From Steromphala cineraria (Eukaryota > Mollusca > Gastropoda > Trochida > Trochidae), in the NCBI GenBank assembly GCA_916613615.1, contig OU744720.1:2645749-2709748 (forward strand): a stretch of DNA of 64,000 nucleotides, written 5' to 3'. A model generated the notes under the pieces. It did no database searches. It saw only the letters and a list, made by a program, of their open reading frames with translations, and was not told the DNA's origin. This document shows, one piece after another, positions 38,201 through 53,200 of this stretch. The translations under genes were made by a program, and so were the position numbers. Position 1 is the first letter of the stretch. Each line of letters starts with the position of its first letter.

Positions 38201-41200
38201 ATGAATACATGTTTTCAAATGTGAATTACATGGCACGAGGGTTAAAATAAACATCAAATAGTTCCCTGTGCCTTACATCCTGCTACATCAGCGTATATGT
38301 CTCCGCTAACGCTACAACCTATCCCCTGATATCCTCCTATGGTCTTCTGTCGTATCGCTATATATAGCAAGCCAATCAAATGATGCCCTTTCAGCGATAG
38401 CGGCAAACTAGTTTCTTGGCTTAGTTCCGCGTGCTCACCTCGTGATTCAAATTAACCAATAGGAGTGCTATTAGATGATAAATCTGATTCTCACTGCAGT
38501 CTCCCGCTAAGCTCCATATCACGCGCTCTTAGATTTCCACGTGCGACATCACTAGACAACAGTGTATGGAGTTCGAAATAGTTTGACTGAAAACAGATAG
38601 GCTATAAATAGCGCTGAGCATCCACCCGTCAGCAATACGACAGAAGACCATAGGAGGATATCAGGGGATAGGTTGTAGCGTTAGCGGAGACATATACGCT
38701 GATGTAGCAGGATGTGTGCCTTAATTATACTAACCATATCACTTAGGTTGGTTGAAGCCTATGATGATTTTTATGTTGAAATTTAGTGGGTATTAAATGA
38801 TCTAAAATGATCTTACCTTCATAGACCATGAGCCTGGACCTACTACAAGATGGTCTTGGGATCTTCTCAAGATCTGATTTTGTCACATCCAGCTTTATCA
38901 CCAGTTCTCGTGAGGTTGAAGATATCTTCCACATGCACTTCATGTAGCTATAAAGTCATAAACATCTTATTTGATGAATATACAGTATACGTGTTATATA
39001 TATACAAAAACTAATTTTATGACTACAAATTAACAGATTTCAATCTTTTGACGAACTCATCAATGATTTACTCTTGTCTTTAATATTTTGATTTTACTTT
39101 TCTAATTTCAATTGTACAATCCAACTGTAGGAACAAGGGGAGGTAATTCACAGAATATTAGAGATCTGCCCCTTGTGCACCAGCAATTAAATTTCTTTTA
39201 GGAAAATGAAAATAATGTTGATATTTATATTCCGTATTTTCCACGTCCTAGACATGCTCAAAGCGCTACACATATCACCCTGAAGGATTGCTACTGAGCG
39301 CTAGGTCTTTGCGATCACGTAGGTCAGTACATCCTGTTTTAAAGAGCCGCTGTATAACCTTTTTTAAATATATTTTTCATAAGATTTTGGTCAAATAACT
39401 ATATAACATAAATATTAGGCCAAAACAGCAACGATACACAGTTTCTCAATGAAGCTACAGCTAAGTAAACATTGCGTAACAAGGCGTCTGCTCGTCGCCG
39501 TCCAGCGACAAACCAAAACAAGGCTGAGAGGTCACGGGCAGGGGATACCGGAAGTGACGTGGCAGTAGGCGAAACGTTCGTCTGCTTATATGGAAAATGG
39601 TAGGCGAAATCCGTAGTTCTGCGTTTTCCAAGCGATTAACAATATGTCATATCATTGTGTTGCTGTCAACTGTCCTAGAATATCTCCTGATGAAGTTTCC
39701 GTAGACAAATTCCCATCACATTGATCGTTTCACGCCAAATTGACCCGCTGTGTAAGGTCAAACAGAGCAATGTGACAATCTACATCGAACTCACGTGTTC
39801 CGATCACTACACCGATTTTCTGTTTCGAGCTCGCATTTTCACTGAATGAACAGTTTGGCATGCCGAGAAAAAAGAGATTAGTAAAATATAAAACATAGCA
39901 CAAAGTTTTTGGCTGATTTATGGTAATAATCCGAATTTACAATGCTCACATTTAGATTTGAACGTTGTGTAAAAAGGTTGAATAAACAATGACATTGGTC
40001 TGCAGGTATTATTTACTTTCTTTAGATCAGATACTCACCTATTACACAATTACTTTATTGTCTATCGTATTTCCTGTCTGTTTCCTAATTAAAAGCTATC
40101 AAATGATGACTATAGCAGGTAGGTTATATAATGCACAATCATCAACACCTGGCTATTTTATGACATCAGCTTATTAGGTAACATCAAATAGCAATTGTAT
40201 TCCTTAACGTCCTTTTTTCTCTCCGATTGGTAAATTATAACCTGTTGAAATAAGAAATACTTTTTTGCTCTTTCTGATAATTATTTTGAATAAGGTTCAT
40301 TTAATAAATCTTCATTCTGTTGGGCCATGTATCGGGTATTGTTGTGAACAATATCTCTTCTATGTACAAGAGTGAAAACATTAAGATTGTCAGTGAAATG
40401 CCCTATTAAAATAATGTTTTAAACAAGACATCAGTTATCATCCAATACATGCCTTTCATTGAGAATTGTAACTTATCCATCACTAAATGAAATAACTAAG
40501 AAAAAAGTATATTTTTTTTATCCTGTTACAAAATGAAGTCAAAGGCATTTAAAAAAAATTGGTTTAGATGTATAAAAAATAGTATTGTATAATAACATCC
40601 TTTCTGTTGTGCTACTAAAGTTATATTCAATAACAACAAACAACTGTGCACGAAGATAAAACGGTTCACACATGAGCAATTGTTTATGACGAAAATACAT
40701 CCGGGTTCTCACGTGCAGTCTTATGACAGCATTGCGCAAATCGAGACCAGCTACATGCTGTAGCATTATGCGCACAACTTCGTTTTTAATGAGGGTCTTA
40801 CATTTTCATCAATACAAATTGCCAGTTGATTAAATAAACTACCGATTTATTGAAGGTTTGAGATGTTGGGATGTTATTTAGGGTGTTTAATCAACGGTTA
40901 AACATTGAGCTGTACGGTTAGCTTGTGTTGTTTTACATAACGAGGGCACACAACGGGGTATCACATCGCCTACTAACACGTCACGAGGCAGTCACGCTTC
41001 AGTGCGTTTTATTCTGTTCGCCGGCCTAATTAGGCAGTATTATGTATACAGTCGTCATTAAGCCGTTTCTAGGTCGATTTCAGTAATTTAAAGTTGAGTC
41101 AATGTCAAATTGTAATCACTATTTCACGAATCCTGAAAGTTGCCATATAGCATTTCAGTCCATCTTTAAGGAACCCATCTTAACAGCTTGGTTGACTGAG

Positions 41201-44200
41201 TGCAATGAGAATGAAGTGCCTTGCCCAGGAACACAACATAAGATGAGATCCAGGTTAAAAAAATTTGCTGTCTCCATCGGATGGTAACCCGTGCCTCTGA
41301 CCTGAGAGACTAGCATGTTGACCTCTACACAACTGTCTTAACCCATAGTGGTGGCACGTGGTCCTGTGCAATGCTCAGTATAATTCAGCAACAATGGGCG
41401 CGGCTCGCTGGATGAGTGGGTTACCCGTTCATTGCTGAATAAACTGAGAGTTTGAAGGGTTAGTATAAGTAATTCCCTGCCCCACACCTTGGGCAAGAGA
41501 CTTTATTCAAAATGTGCCCCTGTTCACCCAGCAGGAAACGGGTACCTGGTATAGAGTTGTGTAGGTGGTAACCTTCTAGCTTGGGTTAGACTAGCGTAAT
41601 AATGTTGGTACTGCCTTGAGCATGCACTAGTGTATGGAAATGTGCGCCTAATAAATACCCATTATTATTAGTTTGGGCGGCTCTTCAAGATGAGAGATAT
41701 CCTACCTGCGGAATGGCTGTGGAAAGCCGGGAGATGTGATGAACTGTCTGGAACTGCTGGCTGTCAAGGAGTGGGAACACAGCGGCTCTGTGGCATACAG
41801 ACAGGATTGTGTCTTAAAAACAATTTTGGAATGGAAGAGATTCCTAACTGTCAAGCACTTTATGGAATTTCAAATAATTTCTTAAAAAGTAGTCATATTG
41901 TTTTTCAAATTGTAGTAAGAGACAAACAATGTGAAAACAATTATGTTTAAATACAAAGAATACACATGGTTTTTGGAATGATTATAATAGATCTGTATAA
42001 GGGACTACCAGACAACAGTGCTTGACAGTCCAATAGAGAAAAACAAACATCTTACATGTTAATATGTTTAAGTTAAATCTGATTGGACAAGGAAGAGAGA
42101 GTAAGGACCGCCAACCTTCTGCAGAGAGATAGTGAAGGGTGAAGCCGCGGTAGTCTCGAGAATGGTAGAAGCCGGACCTGAACTCGACCACAAGCGAGGA
42201 GGTGTACAGCTCAAATACCGGGCTGGCCGACCCACACCATGACTCGGTCACCGGGGAATTGTAGCTATTTACTGAAAATACATACCATATACTGCTCACT
42301 AAAAATTAAGCACAAGTACTTTAAGGTACCTTTATCATTGTAGAAATGTATACATGGAGCCTTAATGCAGGCAAAGATATTTATAGGGTGAATTTGTTTT
42401 TGAGATAATTGATGATATTTCTTTTATGCAATCATCCTAAAACTATGCAAATAAGTGCAATATGTATTAACTCAAAGTTTTCGATGAAACCATTCAACAA
42501 GCTATTCATTCACTCACCTATTCTTTCAATCATCTATTCATCTATCCAACCATCAATGTCTTCATTCATCCTTCTATCACCAATTCATCTTTCGCAAATT
42601 ATTCCAACTGTTGTCATTATGACTTCACAATCAAAAACAATTTCATTATTAACAAATACTAAATCGCAGTTGATGTGTGGCAATCTCAATTACTTATCTA
42701 TTGTAGGCAAGTTCAAAGAAATGTAAGACCATGTATTAATCTATTTTGGTTATTTTCAAAAACAAGTCATAATTATAGATTTCTAAATAAGTTAACTGCA
42801 GTGGACAAGTCATAATCCAGAAATGTCAGAAACCTCAACAATTCTCCAACAGGCTTCTTACCATCGTAAACCCTCACTATATCCTTCGTGCATCCAGGGG
42901 TGTCGGCCAAGTTTGTGTCCGTCACGTTGATACGTATCACTCTGTTGCGCCTCGGCTCCGTGGTAATCTTCCACTTGCATACCTTGCCCCTGATAGGTTT
43001 GAAGATAAGGGAGGTAACTAGCTGTATGATAATCAATTCATTTATACTGGAGAAAATAAGTAACAGACATTGAAGTTTTAACAATTCAAATTCAAATCAG
43101 CTAATATTCATATTTTCAAAATTTTACATATACACAAGGAACTTAATTAAGTACAAATTCAATGTCCTGTTAGCGTCATATTATGCATGATAAAGAAGGG
43201 TTTTGCGTAAGGACGTCAACTAGTGATCAAAACTGATATTTTGTTTTGAAAAATATAAAGTTTATTGTGTAGTTTCTCCCCTATGACAAAACTTATTTTT
43301 TGGTTAAATTTCAGTGCCTCATATTTTGATTTTTTTTGCATATAAGGGATTTATGGTTAAATTAAGTAGTCAATATAAAAGTAATTGTTATATATCTAGA
43401 TAGGTCAATACATCAAATTTATCAAATTAGTCCAAGAGCACCCAAATTCATTTTATAAAATAGGGGTTATTTAATTAATTTTTGTGTGTATATATCCCTA
43501 ATCATGTTTGTCCAGTATATCAAGCAGTTAAATTAATTTTCAAACAATTTCGTATTGAGGTGAACATATCATGAGGGTAACTCTACTACCCGTTTTGCTA
43601 AAAGGGATTTGTGTTTCAGAACTTGAATTACAAATGTATTACTGAATTACATTAATTAGGTTTGAAGATGAATGTGATTGAAGAAAATGATAACCAAATT
43701 CAAACATAATGGGTAGTGATTGAATGTGGTTGGAGATACAATCACTCATTCAGTTAATTACAAAATTGGTACCTAAGAAATATTACTTCATTACAGTCAT
43801 GATCAATAACATATTTAAGCAGGCCATCCCTTTCTGTTGCACTTCTACCATGAATTGTGATGCAAGACAGCAGGCAATCCCTTTCTGTTGCACTTCTACC
43901 ATGAATTGTGATGCAAGGCAGCAGGCCATCCCTTTCTGTTGCACTTCTACCATGAATTGTGATGCAAGACAGCAGGCCATCCCTTTCTGTTGCACTTCTA
44001 CCATGAATTGTGATGCAAGGCAGCAGGCCATCCCTTTCTGTTGCACTTCTACCATGAATTGTGATGCAAGGCAGCAGGCCATCCCTTTCTGTTGCACTTC
44101 TACCATGAATTTTGATGCAAGACAGCAGGCCATCCCTTTCTTTTGCACTTATACCATGAATTGTGATGCAAGGCAGCAGGCCATCCCTTTCTGTTGCACT

Positions 44201-47200
44201 TCTACCATGAATTTTGATGCAAGAGAGCAGGCCATCCCTTTCTGTTGCACTTCTACCATGAATTTTGATGCAAGACAGGAAGGCTTGAAATATCCAGTGT
44301 CAACAAATAGCATAAGTAATGCCTTGTGGGTTAAGGAGAGGTAAACATAATGTGTTTGATAACCAGGGGCGTAGCTCAGTGGTAGAGTGTCCGCTCGTCA
44401 CCCGGAAGACAAGGGTTCGATTCCAGGTGGCATCATGCCAAAAGACTATAAAAGATGGGAGTTGTTGCTGTCTTGCTTGACACTCAGCATTGTAAAGGCA
44501 GAACAACACATTAACTGGCGCTGCACTGTGGCTGCCGGGTGCTTCGGCACAAATCAAATTTCTGACATGTATGTATGTACTGAGGACAATAAATTGCTAT
44601 TATTATTATTTTTACCATTATTATTATTTTTATTAACTTACGGGGTTATACTATTCGGGTACCCGGGAGATGATATGGTACCTCCCTTCCCCTCTTTCAC
44701 AACGAGTGCTGTGTAACACTGTTCCTCTGTAAACACAAACACACTCAACTCAGGACAAAATTCGTAAAAGACCAATTTGCAGGGAAATGAATACATTTAT
44801 AAACAAACTCAACCAAAGGGTGAAACACATACAGTTCCAAATTTGTAGGGAAAATGACACATGTAGAAAACACAAAGAGACTCAAAAAAAATGTTGATAA
44901 TGGTAAAATTGATTTTCAAGGAAAGTAATACAAAGATGGATCTGTAGTTTCAGTATTTACATGAAAACTTATTTATTGCATTGACGGATCCAGAGGAAGC
45001 ACTTCCCTGCCAAGAGAATTTAAATCTTAGTAAATGTTGAGAGAAATAGTTTTCATACATGACAAAATTTACTTTTAGCTTCTCAATCTAGTTTCTAAGC
45101 TGATTTTCCTATGAACAGATAATCTATGCTCCAAAATAAATATTTCATAAGATACCCCTAGAATGCATTCAATCCAAACAAATATCCTGAACATTGCTTG
45201 TTGCCAGTTTAATTGTACTTAATGATATCTTAAGCATCTTGACCTTGTTATAATGACATCAACATCTTCAAACCACTAAGGGATGAAGTAATGATTATTT
45301 GAATCAATGAGAGTCAAGTCTGATCCTGTCCTCACCTTCCACAGCCTCGAACTTCATCTCAACAGGGGGCAACCCAAACGAGGTAAAGCCTTGGAACCCT
45401 GTGTTGAAAGCGACCAGCACGTTGCTATAGAAACTAACGAAGACGTCATCCTCGCCCCCACACCAGTGGGCAAACACTCGTCCAGTAAGGAAACTGTCTG
45501 GCAATGGAAAACGGGAAAAGGTTCATTTTGAGTGATCCAACGCTAGTTCAATGATTTGTCCATTATAAGGAACAAATACATCATAGCACCTTCAGCATCC
45601 CAGGGTGGATGAAAACGGTATACAAATGGACATATCATATCACATAATATCATGTCACACATATCATATCATATCATATCATATCATGTCATGTCATTAC
45701 CACTGTAAGATCCAAGATTATCTACAAGTAAAATGGTACTGGCAGCTTGAACCCCTCCCCCGGCCTTATCAAAAATAACTTATTAAATGGTGAAACCTCG
45801 TTCAATAGGCGATCCTTTTCCTTTTCAAATTCAACTGAGCTATAATCTACTACATATTAAACAAGGGTATAAATGTCATCACATGTAGTCCACAACTTCG
45901 TCAAATGAAATATTTTATATTCTCTTGATGAGACATACATCATCCAAGTACAATGTCCAAGTGGGATCTCCATCACCTACCAGAATCTGACTCGGAAAGT
46001 GAAACATTCTTCAAACAGTCGGGGGAGTAGCCTGGTGCAAACTTGAACGTGACACGTATTCTTTTGGAGTCATGTGTCGTCAGAGTCCACCTGCAGCTGT
46101 AGATGTCTGTACTCCCACTGCAAGGAGGAATGAGATTATTACATGAGTAAACGTGTCATACAATATCTTACGAAGGAATTGAATTTTAAGTGTTGCCTAG
46201 AAGAATGGTAAGTTACAAGCATGGTAGCAAATTCCTGGCACTCAACACTCTTAGTTGTGAAAAACTGTTGTGAATGGATATTAGAATTCAAATTACAAGT
46301 TTGTTCAAAATAAAGAATTAATTGTCAAAAAGCATTTTATTTAAATTTTCTGTTAGTACTACTAAAGGAATTTTTTTTTTTTTGGTCAGCTTACATAGCG
46401 AGAATATATATATACAATATACATTTGGGCTGGTAGTTCTCCAGAATGTCTCTAATACAGATACAAGCACAAAGCAGGGCGTCAAATTTCATGTCTTAAT
46501 TTCATTGGGCAATACCAACCTGTCCCTATAGGACGGAGACCGAAGGTAACGAGGGAGAGATCTCACAAATAGGTCGGTCCGGCATTCTGCAAATATAGAT
46601 ATAGATATTACTGGTATATGATTTGCAATTGCTTAAAAACTTAATATTCCCAGCAAGAGCAAAGAGCTTACTGATGGATAGAAAATGAGTTTTGTGACAA
46701 AGTATATAATCTGCAAAAATATAGTATCATCTTTAATATCAAAGTTTGGATATTAATGACAAAGTTTACAAGGGCACTCTTGAAACCCAATCTTGTTAAA
46801 CTGAATTTTAAAATGTGAAAGTCACCAAAAACATCATCATTATGTCATCTTCTCTGGAAATATGAGAATTTACAGAAGACATATCAAGAGATATTCCATT
46901 GAATTGTTTGAAAGTGCTCTTATGGAAAAGATTCAATGAGACCTGGAACATAATGCCAAGGTCACTTAAAACCAAGGAGACCCTGCATTTTGTTTGCTCA
47001 TAGTCTTGAACAATGCTCAGTTTGGCTGCTATTAGTATAGTTCAGCAACAATGGACGGGCTTGCTGGATGAATGGGTTACCCACTCATTGCTGAACAAAC
47101 TTAGAGTTAATTCCGTGCCCCACACTGAGACACAAGTTGAGTGACTTGCAGTGTCACACTGACCAAGAGCCTTTATTCAAAATGTTCTTCTGTTCACCAA

Positions 47201-50200
47201 GCAGGAAGTTGGTACGTGGTAGAGAATTAAGAAGAACAAGTTCCATTGGATAGTCAACTTCTTTATTTCAATACAATAAAGAAGTTGACTATCCATAATA
47301 GCATTTCATGCAATAAAGAAGTTGACTATCCATAAAAATAACTTGTTATGCTTCATCAACCAGCTTCTAAATGCCTCTCAAAGAAGTTACTAGTAAAGAG
47401 TTGTGTTAGTGGTGACCTTCTAGCAGCAAATATGTCATTTTGGGTTAGACCAGGGTAATAATGTTAGTAGTGCCTTGAGCATTCACTTATGTGTGGAGAT
47501 GAGCACCTGATAAATATCATTACTATTGAGACTGGGCTGATAAAGGGAAGAGTGCCAGTCACCTGTGATGGTGTAGTAGTCGATTTTGAGGATGAAGTAC
47601 TGGGGCATCTTGTCCACCTCGATGACGAGGAACATGGCGTTGTCCGAGGCCTGGAAGATCTCGTCGTACACCCCGCCACAGAAGGACCCCATGTACAGCC
47701 CATCATCCTCAGTAGCTATGGGGTGAGGAGAGAAACATTCGTGAAGGATAGGAGAGGCACAGGGGATTGTATTGCTTTAAATATAGTACTCTAATAAGTT
47801 AAGGGACTCTCAAGAAGTATATTTCATTTGCAACAATGTTAAATGTTCGCATATCAAAAAGAGACTATTTGTTTGCATGTTCAATCATACCAATATATAC
47901 GCCAGACATTTGGCTCCTGTTTTGAAAACTGTAAAGATTTTTTTAATTTCAATAACTTTGTTATGATGGAATTTTTCATTACTTCTGGGGGGATATCTTA
48001 ATCAGGCTATTCACTTCAAGATATATCATTCCCAAAGAAAAAGAGTCACCAAAGACAAGATTGCTTCATTATGGGATTTTCATGTTGAACCCTGTTTTGT
48101 TCCTATCAGCAAAGCTCAATACAGAAACTGCATTATTTTCAGTATTTGATTCCAATACGTCAGTAAGATAGTGTTAAAAAAATACAAACCTGCAACTATG
48201 TTCTGATATAGAAGTATTAAATGGACATTAATACAAACGTTTTTTCTGTAAAGTAGAATAACATGTTCTTGGTCAAACATTTATCATTTTTATCAATGAC
48301 AACTATCTACACTATAGTGAAGGTACTTGTTATTGTTTAAATGTTTTTAAGAAATACATATGCTTTTGAGGTAATGTTTATATACAGATCTCGTAGCTTT
48401 TTCAGTATAATTTGCATCATATGTCATAACATTTAACATCTTCGATAGAGACCGAATGGAAGCCCTGTCATTCATGGAAAATGATATCGAGGTTTCAACA
48501 AGTCTTCCCAAAAACGTTCATTACAATAACACATTAATAAAACCATTAAATATTCTCCCACAGTCACATATCCAACAACAGATAGTTTACAGGAAGATAT
48601 ATTTATGGAATATGAAACGAATATATATCCTGTATTCCTCTTGATGTTTCTTATTTTAAATTTGACCATTTGATTTAACAAAGTACAAAATCACATCATT
48701 AGTGTTCATCATTTGGACTATTCCGCTACATCCTTATCTAAAAGGTTGAAGCTAGGCCAATTATTGAACACGAACTGTCTAAAAAAATTTAGTTTAATAC
48801 AACAAGGGATAAGATTATGTCAGAGTATGATGCACGCATCTATTTCATACACGAGTGTCTTGAAATAAGTTCTAATCCTTCCCGTCACCCTACATTCATG
48901 ATGGACGTTACATTGATTATTATTATAAGGATATTTATATAGCGCACATATCCATCCACTAGTGGTTGCTCAAGGCGCTTACATTGTTTCCCCTGGTCAA
49001 TGGCATTCTTTCACATTGATATTATCCTTCAAAGTAAAATCAAGGAACATGGATTCCAATCGATAACATGAGAATAATGTGTAAAAGCTAAGACAACATG
49101 GAATCCCTTATTCAGGGACATAAGAAAGAATATTTTCAACGCATGATTAAAACACAATGCAAGACGAGCGACGTTTATTCCCAAAAGAGACGGTTTATTG
49201 AATTGGCTGTCGTGTATTAAATTGCTCTGTCTTTTACTTTCGTTCCACGGGGAAATTAAAGAGATTTGTTTTCTCCATGCGCTGCAATTCGAGATAGTAT
49301 TCCGATAACAAGGAGTAAGAAGGCTCATAAAGACGTTGGTCAATATCTTAAGATGGAACTATAAATTGATTGTACAGATCGCATACAGGAGAGAGGATTA
49401 AACGTATTACAAATGATGAACTAAGTGGTGAAAAACATGTAAGATGGTTTCCTTAACTTCAACATAATGGAACAATAAAAATCGATAACAATTTCGTCTT
49501 CAATTCATTCACTAAGGTAGAAATAACAATCATTACGTTGATTTATATCAAAAGAACGTTCAGCATACTATCCAAAACATTTGTATCCAAAACCTTTTCC
49601 AACATGAATTTCACTCCATTTCAGAAGGTTATTAAAAATAATTCAAATAATTTCCGCATGTTAATCAACCTTTGCTTTCTTAAAACGTTTATATAGAATG
49701 TAGATATATTTTTACAGCATAGTTTTTTTTCCTATTTTGAACATTAACCAGTAGAATACAAACAGGCAATAACACGAGAGCTGCAATGTAGAAGAAAAAA
49801 CTTATAGAAAGAAAAAAGTGTGTGTCTTTCAATAAGACCTTCTGTAATCAACTGACCGTTATGCTTTTCCAAAACATTTTATCCAAGAACCATTATCAAC
49901 ATGAAATCCACTCCAATTAAAAAGGTTATTGGCGTTATTTCAAATCACTTCTGCATGATGATTAACGTTTGACATATAAAACATGAATATCTATAAAACT
50001 TATAACAAAGTTGTTCATATTTGAATATTTTCAAACATTGACGGATAAAATACAAACAGGCAATAACATTGGAGCTACAAGCGCCTTTAGCAACCACGAG
50101 TGGATGGATATGCGCGCTATATAAATATTCATTCATAATTTAGAAGAAATATATGTCTAAACACTTCTCTAATCAACTCAATTCCGTCATACCCACCTCC

Positions 50201-53200
50201 AGAATAGACCCTGATGACGTCAGTATCGCAAGCGTCGAACTCGTCAGAGGAGGAGAGCTTGGTCTGCACCAGGGGTGCCTTCTCTGTGGCCCCCGCTTTG
50301 ATATAGATGTACTTGTGGGTCCTACAATCATTTTGCCACGTTTACCACCAACGAGTATTTGACATAGAAAGGTTCAAGAACGAAGCACTGGTATTACCGA
50401 TAATATGTATAATAGTAGTCTGTGGGCGAATTTTGTACCAAGGACTGTTGGCAATAAGAGTCACTGTAATGTGAGGATGAAGCGAGTATCATTGAGGTAC
50501 CATTGAAAATCAAGTTCTCTGAGTTGAGCATTGCTCATAGAACTTGGTTGTAGTCTATTAATGTCTATGCATTATGATGCCATTCCTTGATGATTGAATG
50601 CGACTGTCGTGTCATTTTATTGACAGTGCACGACAACGAAGTCGGAGAATCATTCGAGAGAAATATGTTTACAAATATTGGTTCTTCAGGGAAACGAACT
50701 CATTTTTCAGTGGTTTCCTCTCCACAAACTGTACAAAGGATGTGCCCTCCCTCTCCACCCCCCCCCCCCCCCCCCTTTCACTCCCTTCTTAAAGTCAAAT
50801 TCCGTCTTTCCTAATAAGGTGATAGAGTCCTAATAAGATGATAGAGTCCGATTAAAATCAAGTTTTTCCGGAGACAAAAATAAAGAATATCATAAATCTG
50901 AAAGCATCATATATAATCTGGATTCTTCATACCTGTTTGATCCATCGTCCTGAAGATCCCCAAAAGTGTAAATCTTGGTAGTGAGCGAGTAGTACCGCGC
51001 CGTCAAGTTGGTCACCCATTCCGCTCCTGAGGGCAGAACACGCATCAAGCACGGAATCAAGTTTTTTTATTCATAAATTCAAAGATCAATTTCTTACATC
51101 TTTCCCAATTGTACAAGGTGAAGCTGAACCACCATGTTTCAATGTTACACAAACTCGGTCTCAGAGAAGTACGATCAGCGTTGGCCGATTTATTATATAT
51201 TTGAAAATTCTACCGATCTTAACATCACAGTTTTCAGATATTAACATTCCGCCCATACATGAATTTAAACAGTGTTGTTCGCTGGGCTGAATACTGAAAT
51301 TCAGACATCGAGACTAGATCAATGATGTAGCCTTTATTATCACATATGAGCGTCCATAACTAGATACTTTTGCATTTCGTTTTTACAAACGACACTTAGT
51401 TTCATAGATCAAAATCATATGAAAAAGAGTGTCTTTGTGGTTTTTTTATATTAAAAAAACAGGAATTCCTCATAAAATTTTAATTTCCAGCAAAGGCCAT
51501 AGCAAGGGATACAGATCATTGAAGTGTGTAAATCTTTAAACAAATTTAAAAACTACATATTTCTAAGTAATATTTCTTGTTCATCAAATCTGCTTCTAAA
51601 ATGTCTCTCAAAGAAGTACATATTTCTAAAATGAAAAGTTTCAAATATCAGCAGCCCAAAGATACCAAATACACAACTCCTCTCTTATCTTACGAGCATC
51701 AAAGGCACTAAACAACACAAACAGTAATACATTTAGTCAACGTAGCAGGTTCATCTAGCAATAAGGAAAATATACCTTAGCATTTGCACACAATTTATCA
51801 GTAATGAATGGATCGTATAGGGTTCAGTTCAGCTTTCCCTTTCTCCACTAACATTATTTATAAGTTGCCACACGTAAAAAGCCGCATGCAGTTTTTTTGG
51901 TGCAAGTATGTTAAACGTTTAGCGATCTTATACCCTCTGTAGAATTTATATATTTTGCATGAACTAATTCACGATGTCATCTTTGAGAGGCATTTAGATG
52001 TTGTTAGATAGATAGAGAAGAGCAATTTGGATTTTTCGCACGTCGCATTCAATAAATAAGTTGAAAAATCAATGGTCATCTTCCTTCTTAACTTATAATG
52101 GTGAACATCTCAACACTGAAACATCACAGATGTGCGACAGAGCCGACAACGAGTCTAATACACGACACCATACAACTATAGGTAGTACCACTGCTCTTAC
52201 TAAGTGGACATAAAGCTCAAATCATTTAGATCTACGAAACACATGCACCGTACATGTTATCATGTTCTTTCAATATAGTGATTTATAGCAAAAGTAAATT
52301 AACAACATTACGTTCCGTTCATTAATTTCATTACGATCTATCAATTTTGATGAAAAATAATAATTTCCGAGTATGTAAATGCTAGGTAACCGGTTTGATG
52401 AATTTAACGTCATACACCTATTTTCAAAATACCTGAAACGTTCAGCTTACGATAAATGCATCAAACAATAAAGACCGTGTAGAAAACCCTAGATAAAGAT
52501 TGTTTGTTTTGAAGCTGTGAGGTCAAATTTCAAATGTATCCTCTCTCTTGATCGGGTAGATATTCTCACATAGCGTGTTAATCCAGTCTAAGTAAACCTA
52601 GCCTCAGTAATACTCGCTTAATTCCGATATTGAGTCTAGCAAGATGTAATAGCGGGTCGCGTCAGCCGACCTATCGAATTGACCAATCAGGGATTGTCTT
52701 ACCAAGCCGCAATAGTCTGCATTCGCACATATAACGTTGGAGGATCATAGGTCGCCGTATTATTGAGGCTAGGTTTACTTTGACTGCGTGTAACTCCTTA
52801 AACAGATAGGTAACATTTCTATCCAAATGAGCCCCTCCGTGAGTTGTTTTTAGCCAGCAAAACTTAGTCAATAGTTTCACTGGATTAAGAAGTATCGACT
52901 TTTGTATTTCATGCTCTCTTATTAAGAAGAGACTCATTGTACAGTATTTTGTATATATTGTAAATACTATTGTTTATGTATCTATTGTATATGGGTCTAT
53001 GGCCTACGTACAAAAATAAAGTGATACTCAACTGGGACTGTTGCATTAATATGTCATTTTGAGGCTAATTGACGTTTTATAGTAACACCAGGAAGGTTTG
53101 GATGCGGGATGATCGATGATCGAAAACCGGACAATGATGCGCGTCATTCAGTCAAACGTAATTTTGGAAACTGACAGTAAGGAGATCATAATGTGTGACC

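Noticed and set aside
39278..39337. Phase-compatible candidate for the first CUB4 exon on the minus strand (GCTDLRDRKD...)
   Set aside because: Lies in a dispersed repeat and lacks a CUB start; the exon at 41706-41787 fits far better.
43724..44344. 206-codon frame with 17-residue Cys-containing repeats
   Set aside because: Intronic 51-bp minisatellite; both strands are open because of the period.
44366..44440. Functional tRNA gene
   Set aside because: A and B boxes are good but the acceptor stem does not pair and a SINE body and tail follow.
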